This document shows positions 41,876 through 50,173 of a stretch of 64,000 nucleotides of DNA, in pieces. The translations under genes and the position numbers were made by a program. The DNA is taken from NCBI RefSeq assembly GCF_019720915.1, contig NZ_JAHKSI010000003.1, positions 186,001-250,000 on the forward strand, written 5' to 3'. Numbering within the stretch: position 1 is the first letter of the stretch; each line of letters opens with the position of its first letter. The DNA comes from Alkalihalobacillus sp. TS-13 (lineage in GTDB: Bacteria; Bacillota; Bacilli; Bacillales; Fictibacillaceae). Under the pieces are notes generated by a model. That model made no database searches and had not been told where the DNA came from. It saw only the letters and a list, made by a program, of their open reading frames with translations.

Positions 41876-42799
41876 TCATCGCATCTTCAGTTCATACGGT
41901 TTTACAAGGGCGTAGAGCGTTTCGATGTGTGGCAGCTTCAGGTTTTCTTCTTCCGCTAACCGGAGTGCGCCGCCGAGCAGGTGGTCCGCTTCGATTTGCA
42001 GGCCTTTCCGTCTATCCTGATGCATGGATGAAGTCGCTTCTGAAGGGAAGCTGTTCAGCTGGTCCAACGCTTTTTGAACGTGGTCGTCGGTGATGTCGAC
42101 CCCTTTCGAAATGGCGAGCAGTTTCATTTCGTGTAAAACCTCTTCAGCCAGCTTCACCGTCCTCGATGATTCTCGGATCGCCCCGAGTGTCAAGTCACCG
42201 GCTGTCGTTACACCGGAAAATGCGGTGATCATCATATACTTGTTCCAAAGTCCGGGAAGGATGTTGCTGCTCAGCACTCCAGCCATGTTCGCATTGTCGA
42301 AAATCTTCTCCAATTCATGGCTCAGTTCTTCCTGCGATGGATGGAGCGAACCGAAGACGAGATCATGCTGTGTACTCGTATGCATGACATGTCCGTTCTC
42401 ATCCAGGGTCGAGATGATAAAACACAAACCTCCCATAACAGCCTCTTCACCTAATTCGCGTTGAAGCTGCCCGATATGTTCAATCCCGTTCAAGAGTGGA
42501 AGGACAGTCGCTCCTTTTTCCACCAATCCTTTCAAATCGGCGATCAATTCATCATTCAAATGGTACCCTTTCACAGCCAATAAAACGACGTCGACGTGAT
42601 GGATATCGTCCAAACCTTCAGCAATGTTCAAGTCTACAAATTCATAGTCACCATGCGGACTTTGCAATTTCAAACCATTCTTACGAAGCTGTTCAGCTCT
42701 TTTCGGACGCACGAGAAATTGTACGGATTGCCCTGCTTCCTGGCATCTTCCGCCGAAGTAAGCTCCGATTGCTCCAGCACCAACTACGACAATGTTCAT
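41876..42799 (-). CDS. panE: 2-dehydropantoate 2-reductase (ketopantoate reductase)
   Basis: A 307-residue NADPH-dependent enzyme that reduces ketopantoate to pantoate in coenzyme A synthesis. The Rossmann motif is VVGAGAIGAYFGGRC at the N-terminus, followed by VDVVLLAVKGYHLN near residue 70 and LPLLNGIEH near 100 (Asn-Gly of the family). The catalytic Lys lies in GLWNKYMMITAFSGVTTAGDLTLGAIRESS near 170, and SSMHQDRRKGLQIEADHLLG near 250 is the conserved C-terminal substrate region with Ser and Glu. Length is normal. No other pantothenate gene is nearby. Confidence 0.92.
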   Translation of the reverse strand: MNIVVVGAGAIGAYFGGRCQEAGQSVQFLVRPKRAEQLRKNGLKLQSPHGDYEFVDLNIAEGLDDIHHVDVVLLAVKGYHLNDELIADLKGLVEKGATVLPLLNGIEHIGQLQRELGEEAVMGGLCFIISTLDENGHVMHTSTQHDLVFGSLHPSQEELSHELEKIFDNANMAGVLSSNILPGLWNKYMMITAFSGVTTAGDLTLGAIRESSRTVKLAEEVLHEMKLLAISKGVDITDDHVQKALDQLNSFPSEATSSMHQDRRKGLQIEADHLLGGALRLAEEENLKLPHIETLYALVKPYELKMR

Positions 42800-42825
42800 A
42801 TCCAGTCACCATCCTTTTATCCTTT

Positions 42826-43254
42826 GGCGTTGTTATACTTTATAGTTGATTTTTGCGAAATTCACTCCCTTTCCGCGGGCACAAGAAAAGCGGAAGCGAC
42901 CCGTTTAGTCACGCAGATCACTGGAGGACTGACGAGGAGGCTCGAACCAAACAAAGACTTGGTTCTGCGTGGGCTAACTCATAAGGATGTCAATCAATGT
43001 GTTACTGCGGTGAGAATTCTAAGAAGCTTTCCTTATGCTGGCTTCGACGTTCACCACAGGACGTACTTGTACAGGATGTACTGACTTCGACGTTCACCAT
43101 AGAACGTGATGGTATTTAGTCGAAGTTCATTATTAAAGTCGAAGATCCTTTTAAAAAAGGCGGGGTCTCGCCTGGGTCGCTTTTCCCGCAGGAGTGTCGC
43201 AAATTTCGCTTCAATCATACTTAGTCAGAAATCAACAGTATTATTAACAACGCC
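42826..43254. mobile_element. Composite MITE-like element, 429 bp
   Basis: Perfect 10-bp TIRs GGCGTTGTTA (42826-42835) and TAACAACGCC (43245-43254). Subterminal GCGAAATTCACTCCCTTTCC faces TTCCCGCAGGAGTGTCGCAA, as in the 227-bp element. The extra interior holds GCTTCGACGTTCACCACAGG twice in variant form (about 43033 and 43085), plus ACTCATAAGGATGTCAATC. This explains most of the 631-nt gap 42800-43430. Confidence 0.85.
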
Positions 43255-43363
43255 TTCCTTTAATAAAATTGTACCCGATGTGCCGGGGAAGAGAAACTTA
43301 TATGACTTCCTACTCTCGGTTGTTAGTTTCTCATTAAGTCAAATGATAAATGAAAACTGAGTG

Positions 43364-43380
43364 TGTTGCATTATGCATCA
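43364..43380. promoter_or_regulatory. TGTTGCATTATGCATCA site upstream of the regulator gene
   Basis: Contains the palindrome TGCATTATGCA. Similar TGTTGC(A/G)(A/T)(A/T)AT motifs occur at 45158 and 45209, so this may be where the PrpR-like regulator binds its own promoter. Confidence 0.45.
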
Positions 43381-43430
43381 TTAGATGACTATACTTAATA
43401 GAGAATTAACTAATGAACAGGGGTAATTGA

Positions 43431-45128
43431 ATGGCTATAAAGACAATGTTTATTGCACCATACCCATCCATGGTTCCACTTGTAGAAGAATGTAAAACTG
43501 AATATCCAGAATTGGATATCCAGATAGAGGTTGGAAACTTGGAAGAAGGTGCTGAAATTGCAAGGTGGGCTGAGAAGAATGGATACGATGTCATTATCAG
43601 CCGAGGTGGCACGGCACAATTGATAAAGTCGTTTGTGTCGATTAGTGTGATTGACGTCCATTTATCAGGTTATGACATGCTGCGTACACTTACATTAGCT
43701 AATGATTTTCAAGGGAAAAAAGCATTGGTTGGTTTTCCTAATATTACAATAGGTGCTCAATCTATTATAGATTTATTGGAATTACCTATACATGTTTACT
43801 CGATACAATCAGCTATTGACGTTGATCCACTTGTTTACAAACTGAAGAAAGATGGTTTTGAGGTTGTTCTAGGCGATGTTGTTACGGTAGATGCAGCTCA
43901 AAAAAATGACCTTGAAGGTATCTTAATACAATCAGGCAGAGAAGCGATTTATGAGGCGTTCAGTAACGCCTACTCAGAATACGAATTTCACCAACGTAAC
44001 CAGACTCTTATTAAGTTATTGTCAAAAATATTTAAATCGAAAAAACAAGATATACTTATTTTGAATTCAAAAGGTGATCAGATATATGAAAATTGGAGTA
44101 GTGTTCAAAGGGTACCACTATCCAACAAAGAATTAAAAAAATTCAGGGATGATATTGAGCAAGATGGATATGCAACCCAAACAGTAAGTTTCAAAAATAA
44201 GCAGGTTGAAGTAAGTGGGGAACTTTGTAATTTCGCTTCTCAGTCATTTACAATCATGTATTTTACCGTAAAGGAATTTTCTGAACATCATAAATGGTTA
44301 AAAGTAAAGAATCGTATACCAAAACCAGTCATTATTGCAGAAAGTCCTATGATGAAAAAAATAACAAGCCAGATACGAAAGTCCATCTCCAAACAACGGG
44401 TTTATGTACTATACGGAGAAAAAGGGACAGGGAAAGGACTTATGGCAGAGTTTATCCATTATGAACAAAATAGAACGGGGAACTTATTAACGATAGATAT
44501 GCAGAACTGTGAATGGGAACAGTTGAAAGAAACATTCAACATAAAGAGTTCAACTGTTAATCTGACCAACATTGAACATCTAGATACCAATCGAATAGAT
44601 CAATTAAGAGAGTTTATCCATAATTTATTGGAACATTCAATTACGGTGATTCTTACAAGTAAGGTACAGGTGCCAGACTTGATCGACGATTCTTTAGAGA
44701 ACGATACAGTAGAATTAGCACTCCCTTCGCTAAAACAACGTAAAGAAGATATTAAAGGTTTAGCAGCCTATTTTGTTGCGCAATTTCATCAAAATTTAGG
44801 TACTCATCCTGTCAAAATAAGAGAAAAAGCAATTGAAGAATTGATTGACACGGATTGGAATGAAAATGTTTCCGAATTGAAACGCTTTATAAAATCCCTT
44901 GTACTAGGGGAGAAAGGATATGTCATCGAATCTAACCATGTTAAAAATGCACTGCAGATCCGTAGGGAAACATCTCCAAAGAATAATCTCCTATTACAGG
45001 GAACATTAGAAGAAATCGAACAACGAGTCATTCAAAAGATACTCGAAGAAGAAGGGTTTAATCAATCGAAAGCAGCAAAACGATTAGGAATTAATCGTTC
45101 GACTCTTTGGCGCAAATTAAAAAAATAA
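43431..45128 (+). CDS. PrpR-N-domain, Fis-HTH regulator with degenerate AAA+ domain
   Basis: A 565-residue regulator. Residues about 5-175 are a PrpR-type sensor domain (YPSMVPLVEECKTEYPELDI, VIISRGGTAQLIK, VVLGDVVTVDAAQ). A possible PAS-like stretch follows (about 190-290). The AAA+ region (about 305-480) keeps a P-loop (LYGEKGTGKG) but lacks the GAFTGA loop needed to contact sigma-54. The C-terminal Fis-type HTH is KAAKRLGINRSTLWRKLKK. It therefore probably works with sigma-A, as TyrR does. It precedes the sugar-acid operon and is its likely regulator. Confidence 0.85.
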   Translation: MAIKTMFIAPYPSMVPLVEECKTEYPELDIQIEVGNLEEGAEIARWAEKNGYDVIISRGGTAQLIKSFVSISVIDVHLSGYDMLRTLTLANDFQGKKALVGFPNITIGAQSIIDLLELPIHVYSIQSAIDVDPLVYKLKKDGFEVVLGDVVTVDAAQKNDLEGILIQSGREAIYEAFSNAYSEYEFHQRNQTLIKLLSKIFKSKKQDILILNSKGDQIYENWSSVQRVPLSNKELKKFRDDIEQDGYATQTVSFKNKQVEVSGELCNFASQSFTIMYFTVKEFSEHHKWLKVKNRIPKPVIIAESPMMKKITSQIRKSISKQRVYVLYGEKGTGKGLMAEFIHYEQNRTGNLLTIDMQNCEWEQLKETFNIKSSTVNLTNIEHLDTNRIDQLREFIHNLLEHSITVILTSKVQVPDLIDDSLENDTVELALPSLKQRKEDIKGLAAYFVAQFHQNLGTHPVKIREKAIEELIDTDWNENVSELKRFIKSLVLGEKGYVIESNHVKNALQIRRETSPKNNLLLQGTLEEIEQRVIQKILEEEGFNQSKAAKRLGINRSTLWRKLKK

Positions 45129-45157
45129 TAATTTGCGTCTTTTTTATTATATAAAGT

Positions 45158-45225
45158 GTTGCAAAATGAAACGATTAAGAATATTTAATTCACAAATTAT
45201 TAATTCGGTGTTGCGTAATAAATCA
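45158..45225 (+). promoter_or_regulatory. Pair of TGTTGC motifs before the sugar-acid operon
   Basis: TGTTGCAAAATGAAACG (45158) and TGTTGCGTAATAAATCA (45209) are 51 nt apart and resemble the site at 43364. They lie between the regulator gene and the permease gene. Confidence 0.45.
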
Positions 45226-45244
45226 CATTCTTTTAGGATGTAAT

Positions 45245-45258
45245 TGAAAACGTTTTCT
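45245..45258. promoter_or_regulatory. CcpA cre site
   Basis: TGAAAACGTTTTCT fits the B. subtilis cre consensus TGAAARCGYTTWCW at every position. It is 35 nt before the permease start, so the operon should be under carbon catabolite repression. Confidence 0.8.
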
Positions 45259-45292
45259 TATCATTAATAATTATTCGATGGGGGAATTTGAA

Positions 45293-46282
45293 ATGAAGAT
45301 TAAAGCAACGCTTGAACGTATTCCTGGTGGGATGATGGTAGTCCCACTGTTGCTTGCTGCAACACTAAATACATTAGCGCCTGATCTCCTTAGGATCGGT
45401 AACTTCACACAAGATTTATTTGTAGACGGTGCAGGTACCTTGATTGCATTATTCCTGCTTTGTACAGGGGCACAAATCAACGTCAAGACATTTGGAGTTT
45501 CTCTTGCAAAGGGAGGGGCTTTACTGGGAACGAAGTGGGTTGTCGGTGCAATCTTCGGCTTAATCGCTTATATGTTTGCAGGTGATAATGGTCTATGGCT
45601 AGGATTAGCTCCAATTGCAGTAATCGCTGCGATGACAAATAGTAATGGTGGCTTATATGTGGCACTTGTCGGGCAATATGGGAAAGAAGAAGACCGTGCA
45701 GCCTATTCATTACTTGCATTGAATGACGGACCTTTTTTAACAATGGTAGCATTGTCGATCTTCGGAGCAATGGGATTCGTAGATGGAATGTTTTCATTCC
45801 AATCCTTTTTAGCAGTATTACTCCCTATCCTTGTGGGTATGGTTTTAGGTAATCTGGATGAAGATATGCGTTCCTTCTTGGATAAAGGTAGTGCAATGTT
45901 GATTCCATTCTTTGCATTTGCGCTTGGTATGGGTATCGATTTTGCAGCAATCATTGAAGGTGGTTTAACTGGAGTGGTCCTTGGTCTCCTGACTGTATTT
46001 GTTACAGGTACTGCAGGTTACTTTATCTTTAAAGCATTAAAATGGAATCCGATTGTTGGTGCTTCAGAAGGTTCAACTGCAGGGAACGCTGTGGCAACCC
46101 CAGCAGCCATTGCGGCGGCTAGTTCAACTTTCGCTCCAGTCGCAGAACTTGCTACAGTTCAGGTTGCAGCATCGACTGTTACAACCGCAATATTATTACC
46201 ACTATATATTGGATTTCTTGTTAAACGTATGGAGAAAAAAGGCTATCGATTTGAAAAAGGAGAAATAAAGTCAGCAAGTTAG
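45293..46282 (+). CDS. kdgT: 2-keto-3-deoxygluconate permease family transporter
   Basis: A 329-residue transporter of the KdgT family with about ten membrane spans. Family marks are IPGGMMVVPLLLAATLNTL at the start, LFLLCTGAQINVKTFG near residue 60, AMTNSNGGLYVALVGQYGKEEDRAAYS near 115 and a Gly/Ala-rich ASEGSTAGNAVATPAAIAAA near 258. Start chosen for GGGGGAA upstream; the frame is open from 45278. In this operon the likely cargo is a four-carbon sugar acid such as threonate or erythronate instead of keto-deoxygluconate. It is followed at 11 nt by the kinase. Confidence 0.85.
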   Translation: MKIKATLERIPGGMMVVPLLLAATLNTLAPDLLRIGNFTQDLFVDGAGTLIALFLLCTGAQINVKTFGVSLAKGGALLGTKWVVGAIFGLIAYMFAGDNGLWLGLAPIAVIAAMTNSNGGLYVALVGQYGKEEDRAAYSLLALNDGPFLTMVALSIFGAMGFVDGMFSFQSFLAVLLPILVGMVLGNLDEDMRSFLDKGSAMLIPFFAFALGMGIDFAAIIEGGLTGVVLGLLTVFVTGTAGYFIFKALKWNPIVGASEGSTAGNAVATPAAIAAASSTFAPVAELATVQVAASTVTTAILLPLYIGFLVKRMEKKGYRFEKGEIKSAS

Positions 46283-46293
46283 GGTGGTCATCT

Positions 46294-47586
46294 ATGAGAG
46301 AGAGAGTAGGAATAATTGCAGATGATTTCACTGGAGCCAATGACACGGGAGTCCAGCTCGCCAAAAAAGGGTTCCTTACATCTGTAATGGTCAATATAGA
46401 TAAAATGGAAAGTAAACATCAAAATGATGTAGTGATTATTGATACAAACAGTCGTTCTTTAACAAATAAAGGTGCATATGAAGCAGTCCATCATGCTGCT
46501 TCTTTCTATTTGGAGAATCAAGTTAATTTTGTATATAAAAAAATCGATTCAACCCTGAGAGGGAATATTGGATCTGAAATAAGTGCTGTAGACCAAGTGT
46601 TGAATCCTGATCTGGTCGTCATTGCACCTGCCTATCCCAAAATGGGTAGGACCACAAAAGATGGAAAACATTACGTAGATGGTGAACTCGTCTCGGATAC
46701 GGAATTCGGAAAAGACCCGAAAACTCCAGTAACTCAGAGTGATATCTCAGAACTTATTAAACCATACTGTAACTATGAAATTGCGAAGGTAACCCAAGCT
46801 CAATTAGACGATGTTGAATTTGCAACGTATATCCAAAATGAAGTTGCTCGAAACAATCGCTGGTTTGTTTGTGATGCGGAAAGTGAAGAGGATTTAAAAA
46901 AGATATCTAGGAAATTCGGTAATTTATCGTTTGATGTGCTATGGGTCGGGTCAGCAGGCTTGATTGAACACTTGCCCGAAGGACTGTCATTGAACTCCTA
47001 TAACGAGACTATTAATCTGGAAGATAAAACAAGTAATCAAGTTCTAACGATGTCTGGGAGTTTGTCTGAAAGAACAAAACAACAACTACTTGAACTAGAT
47101 AAGATCGATAATATTCAAATGATAGAAATAGATCCACTGCTAATCCTTGAAGAAACACTCAATCCCCATACACTTTTGGATAGGAAAGAGGAGAAGAAGG
47201 ACCTGGTAATCTATGTTGATAATAATGAATCTAACCGTAAGGCTGCAATAGAGTATGCTAACCGCAATGGACTGTCTAAAGAAGAGATTGGTAGTAAGAT
47301 TTCAAAAGGACTAGGTCAAATTGCAAAGTATATACTACGTTATACTTCCATTGACGGGTTGATACTGACTGGAGGCGATACAGCTAAAGACGTATGTGTA
47401 GCAATGAATGTAATGGAAATGGAACTTGTGGATGAAATCGAAGCAGGAGTTCCATTAGGCAGAATTAATTTTAACGATCAAAAGTTGTGGACGGTGACAA
47501 AAGCCGGGGGTTTTGGAAATAGAGATACGTTAAAGAATGCTTTGTATTACATGAAAGGAATGAAACACACTTATGACTCAAAGTAA
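46294..47586 (+). CDS. Four-carbon acid sugar kinase (DUF1537; threonate/erythronate kinase)
   Basis: A 430-residue ATP-dependent kinase that phosphorylates a four-carbon sugar acid at O4. The N-terminal substrate domain starts GIIADDFTGANDTGVQLAKKG and has FVYKKIDSTLRGNIGSEI near residue 85 and VIAPAYPKMGRTTKDGKHYVDG near 108. The C-terminal nucleotide domain has LTMSGSLSERTKQQL near 250 and LILTGGDTAKDVCVAM near 353. The family includes DtnK, LtnK and DenD-type partners; which stereoisomer is used cannot be read. It overlaps the PdxA2 gene by 14 nt, so the two enzymes are coupled. Confidence 0.88.
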   Translation: MRERVGIIADDFTGANDTGVQLAKKGFLTSVMVNIDKMESKHQNDVVIIDTNSRSLTNKGAYEAVHHAASFYLENQVNFVYKKIDSTLRGNIGSEISAVDQVLNPDLVVIAPAYPKMGRTTKDGKHYVDGELVSDTEFGKDPKTPVTQSDISELIKPYCNYEIAKVTQAQLDDVEFATYIQNEVARNNRWFVCDAESEEDLKKISRKFGNLSFDVLWVGSAGLIEHLPEGLSLNSYNETINLEDKTSNQVLTMSGSLSERTKQQLLELDKIDNIQMIEIDPLLILEETLNPHTLLDRKEEKKDLVIYVDNNESNRKAAIEYANRNGLSKEEIGSKISKGLGQIAKYILRYTSIDGLILTGGDTAKDVCVAMNVMEMELVDEIEAGVPLGRINFNDQKLWTVTKAGGFGNRDTLKNALYYMKGMKHTYDSK

Positions 47587-48577
47587 ACCAGTTATTGGGA
47601 TAACGATGGGTGATGCTGCGGGAGTTGGGCCTGAGATTATTTTGAAAAGCCTGCAGAAATCACAAGTTTACGATTTATGTAACCCATTGGTTATTGGAGA
47701 TGCAAAAGTTTTGGAAAAAGCAAAAGACGTACTAGGCAGCCAGCAAAAAATTAAAAGTGTCCAATCAGTCAATGATTGCACCTATGAGTTTGGCGTTGTT
47801 TCGTGTATGAATCTCGACCTTATACCAGATAACTTACCATTTGGACAAGTCTCCGCAGAAGCCGGCCATGCAGCGTTTGAATTTCTCTCAAAAGCGATCA
47901 CGCTTGCAAACGAAGGGAAAATCGATGGCATCTGTACGGCTCCTTTAAATAAAGAAGCACTTCATTTAGGTGGACATAAGTATCCTGGACATACTGAAAT
48001 CTTAGCGGAATTAACAGGAACAAAGGATTATGCAATGATGCTATCCGCACCGACGTTAAAGGTTATTCATGTGACGACTCACATTGGACTGATTGATGCT
48101 GTGAAACAAATTAATCCAGAACGGGTTTACCAAGTTATCAAAATGGCTCATGATACATTGAAAAAAGCTGGTATTGAAGAACCGAAAATTGCGGTATGTG
48201 GGATCAATCCTCACGCAGGAGAAAGTGGTTTATTTGGATATGGAGAAGAGGAAGCACAAGTTGTCCCAGGTATAGAAAAAGCTCATTCAGAGGGTATCAA
48301 TGCTCAAGGTCCACTACCTGCAGACACTCTATTTTTCAGAGCAGTCCGTGGAGATTTTGATATTGTTGTCGCTATGTATCATGATCAAGGTCATGGACCG
48401 ATCAAGGTGCTCGGGTTAGATGCAGGTGTCAATATAACCGTTGGACTTCCGATCATTCGGACTAGTGTAGATCATGGTACCGCATTCGATATCGCTGGCA
48501 AAGGGATCGCTGATGAGAAAAGTCTGACAGAAGCTTTGAGGCAAGCTGTTGAATTAGCTCCGACAAAATCTGTTTAA
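47573..48577 (+). CDS. pdxA2: 4-phospho-sugar-acid dehydrogenase, PdxA2
   Basis: A 334-residue PdxA-family NAD-dependent dehydrogenase. Motifs: GITMGDAAGVGPEIILK at the N-terminus, CTAPLNKEALHLGGHKYPGHTEIL near residue 122 with metal-binding His, THIGLIDAV near 160, AVCGINPHAGESGLFG near 208, MYHDQGHGPIKVLG near 268 and RTSVDHGTAFDIAGKG near 300. The genetic link to a DUF1537 kinase marks it as PdxA2. It oxidises the 4-phosphorylated threonate or erythronate, which then loses CO2 to give dihydroxyacetone phosphate. It is not the vitamin B6 enzyme. Confidence 0.9.
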   Translation: MTQSKPVIGITMGDAAGVGPEIILKSLQKSQVYDLCNPLVIGDAKVLEKAKDVLGSQQKIKSVQSVNDCTYEFGVVSCMNLDLIPDNLPFGQVSAEAGHAAFEFLSKAITLANEGKIDGICTAPLNKEALHLGGHKYPGHTEILAELTGTKDYAMMLSAPTLKVIHVTTHIGLIDAVKQINPERVYQVIKMAHDTLKKAGIEEPKIAVCGINPHAGESGLFGYGEEEAQVVPGIEKAHSEGINAQGPLPADTLFFRAVRGDFDIVVAMYHDQGHGPIKVLGLDAGVNITVGLPIIRTSVDHGTAFDIAGKGIADEKSLTEALRQAVELAPTKSV

Positions 48578-48580
48578 TGT

Positions 48581-48635
48581 AAAGGGGCTGTCCCAAAAGG
48601 TGTCTTACACTTTTCTTTTAGGACAGCCCCTTTTT
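48581..48635 (+). terminator. Strong terminator of the GGGGCTGTCC type
   Basis: AAAGGGGCTGTCC pairs with GGACAGCCCCTTTTT; the intervening AAAAGGTGT/ACACTTTTC pairs too. It serves both the operon and the minus-strand P450 remnant. Similar to 1333-1382. Confidence 0.92.
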
Positions 48636-48651
48636 GTGTGAAATAAGAATA

Positions 48652-49862
48652 CTATATGACTTCCGCTTTCAGATGAAGGGCTTTGAACCCGCGGAAGACG
48701 ATGTTGTGCCGCCACTGGGGCTCTTCAGATAAAAGCGGCTCTTTGAATCTTGTCACGAGTTTTTCCAGGGCGATCTGTGCTTCCAACCTTGCGAGCGGTG
48801 CCCCGAGACAGAAGTGCGGTCCTGATGCGAATGACAGATGCTTGATATTTTTCCGTGTAATATCGAACTCGTGCGGGTTGTCATACAGGCGTGGATCGCG
48901 GTTGGCTGCTCCCAATACAAGCATAACCTCTTCTGCTTTTTTAAAATACTGTCCGTAAAATTCGAGATCATCTGATACAACTCGTGAGGTCATGAGGACT
49001 GGCGGTTCATATCGTAAAATCTCTTCGAATGCATTCGGAATGAGCGAAAGGTCGTTTTGCAATAACTTTAACTGTTCCGGATGCTTCACCAGCGTGTAGT
49101 ACCCATTCGTAATCAAATTCACGGTCGTTTCGTGACCCGCGATCATCAGGAGGAGGCAGGTGGCCACCATTTCATCTTCATTCAACACATCCCCGGACTC
49201 TTCCACAGCGATTAGACCACTGATCAAATCGTCTTGTGGTTCTGCACGCCTTTTTTGTATGAGGGAGCGGAAGTATTCTCCAGAGTCCTTGATATCATCA
49301 GAGACAGCCTCCAATTCTTTCATGTCGGTGTTAAAATCGATGAATGTGACAAAGGCATCGGCCCATTTCCTGAAATAGCCGCGATCCTCCTTTGGGACAC
49401 CGATCAGTTCAGCTATGACGGCAACGGGGAGGTAGTATGAAAAATCCCGGATCAGCTCATGTTCATTTTCTCCTTGTCTAGTGTTGAGCAGTTCATCTGC
49501 CAGCTCTTCGATCAGCGGACGCAGCTTGTCTACCATCCGTGGTGTGAACGCTTTGTTGACGAGCTTGCGTAAGCGCGTATGATCCGGTGCATCGCGAAAC
49601 AGCATCATATTGTTCATCAGGTAAATGACAGGCTGGACACGCTCCGGGATTTCAACCCTTTGCTCAGGTGGGACGACCCTGCGGTATTCTTTTATAAAAC
49701 GGGAATCCTTGAAAGGGCTTCTGCTTCTTCAAATCCAGTGACGACGATTTTCTGAATCCCGAAGAATTGACCGTAATGGATCGGTCCATGCTTACGGTAT
49801 TGTTCGAAATAAAGATAAGGATCGCTTTGGAATTTCTCGCGCATTACGATGGCTTCGTTCAT
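48652..49862 (-). pseudogene. Cytochrome P450 interrupted by a frameshift
   Basis: A P450 of about 404 residues read in two frames. The N-terminal piece starts at 49862 (RBS GGAGG) as MNEAIVMREKFQSDPYLYFE and leaves frame near EEAEAL at about 49710, meeting a stop at 49692. The other frame continues with KDSRFIKEYR, RVVPPEQRVEIPE and MNNMMLFRDAPDHTRLRKLV to 48652. It carries the I-helix AGHETTVN, ExxR in EEILRYEPPV and the heme-Cys loop FASGPHFCLGAPLA. The join needs one added base at about 49706-49714. It is either a true pseudogene or a sequencing error. Confidence 0.85.
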
Positions 49863-50173
49863 GATCAGAACCTCCAACTATCAAGTTTCTATACAATCTC
49901 TTTCGACAAATGGTAAATAAACCCTTGTTCCGTTTTGGTCTGACGGTTCTTGTTACGGCCGAAATGGAGCATCTATCGGCCAATCGACAAAAAACGACCT
50001 GCTTCACCGTGAAAACAACCTTCATTTTCGGCACTATCTTTATTAGTAGAAAAAAGGTCTCTATTCAACGGATTCCACATGGTGTAGGCTAGTAGTGAAG
50101 CGTCTGAATGTGAGCTTCATAATTGACCAAACTATTCAAAGACAAAGTCGTTTTTATAAAAAGGAGAATGATG
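49863..50173. other. Intergenic gap with no clear element
   Basis: This 311-nt divergent gap between the P450 remnant and the helicase gene has no palindrome, array or good promoter that I could support. Confidence 0.5.

Noticed and set aside
45129-45292. Sigma-54 promoter for the sugar-acid operon.
   Set aside because: No GG-N10-GC pair in a usable position was found and the regulator lacks GAFTGA.
47573-48577. PdxA of vitamin B6 synthesis.
   Set aside because: It overlaps a DUF1537 kinase gene and follows a sugar-acid permease, which marks the PdxA2 group.
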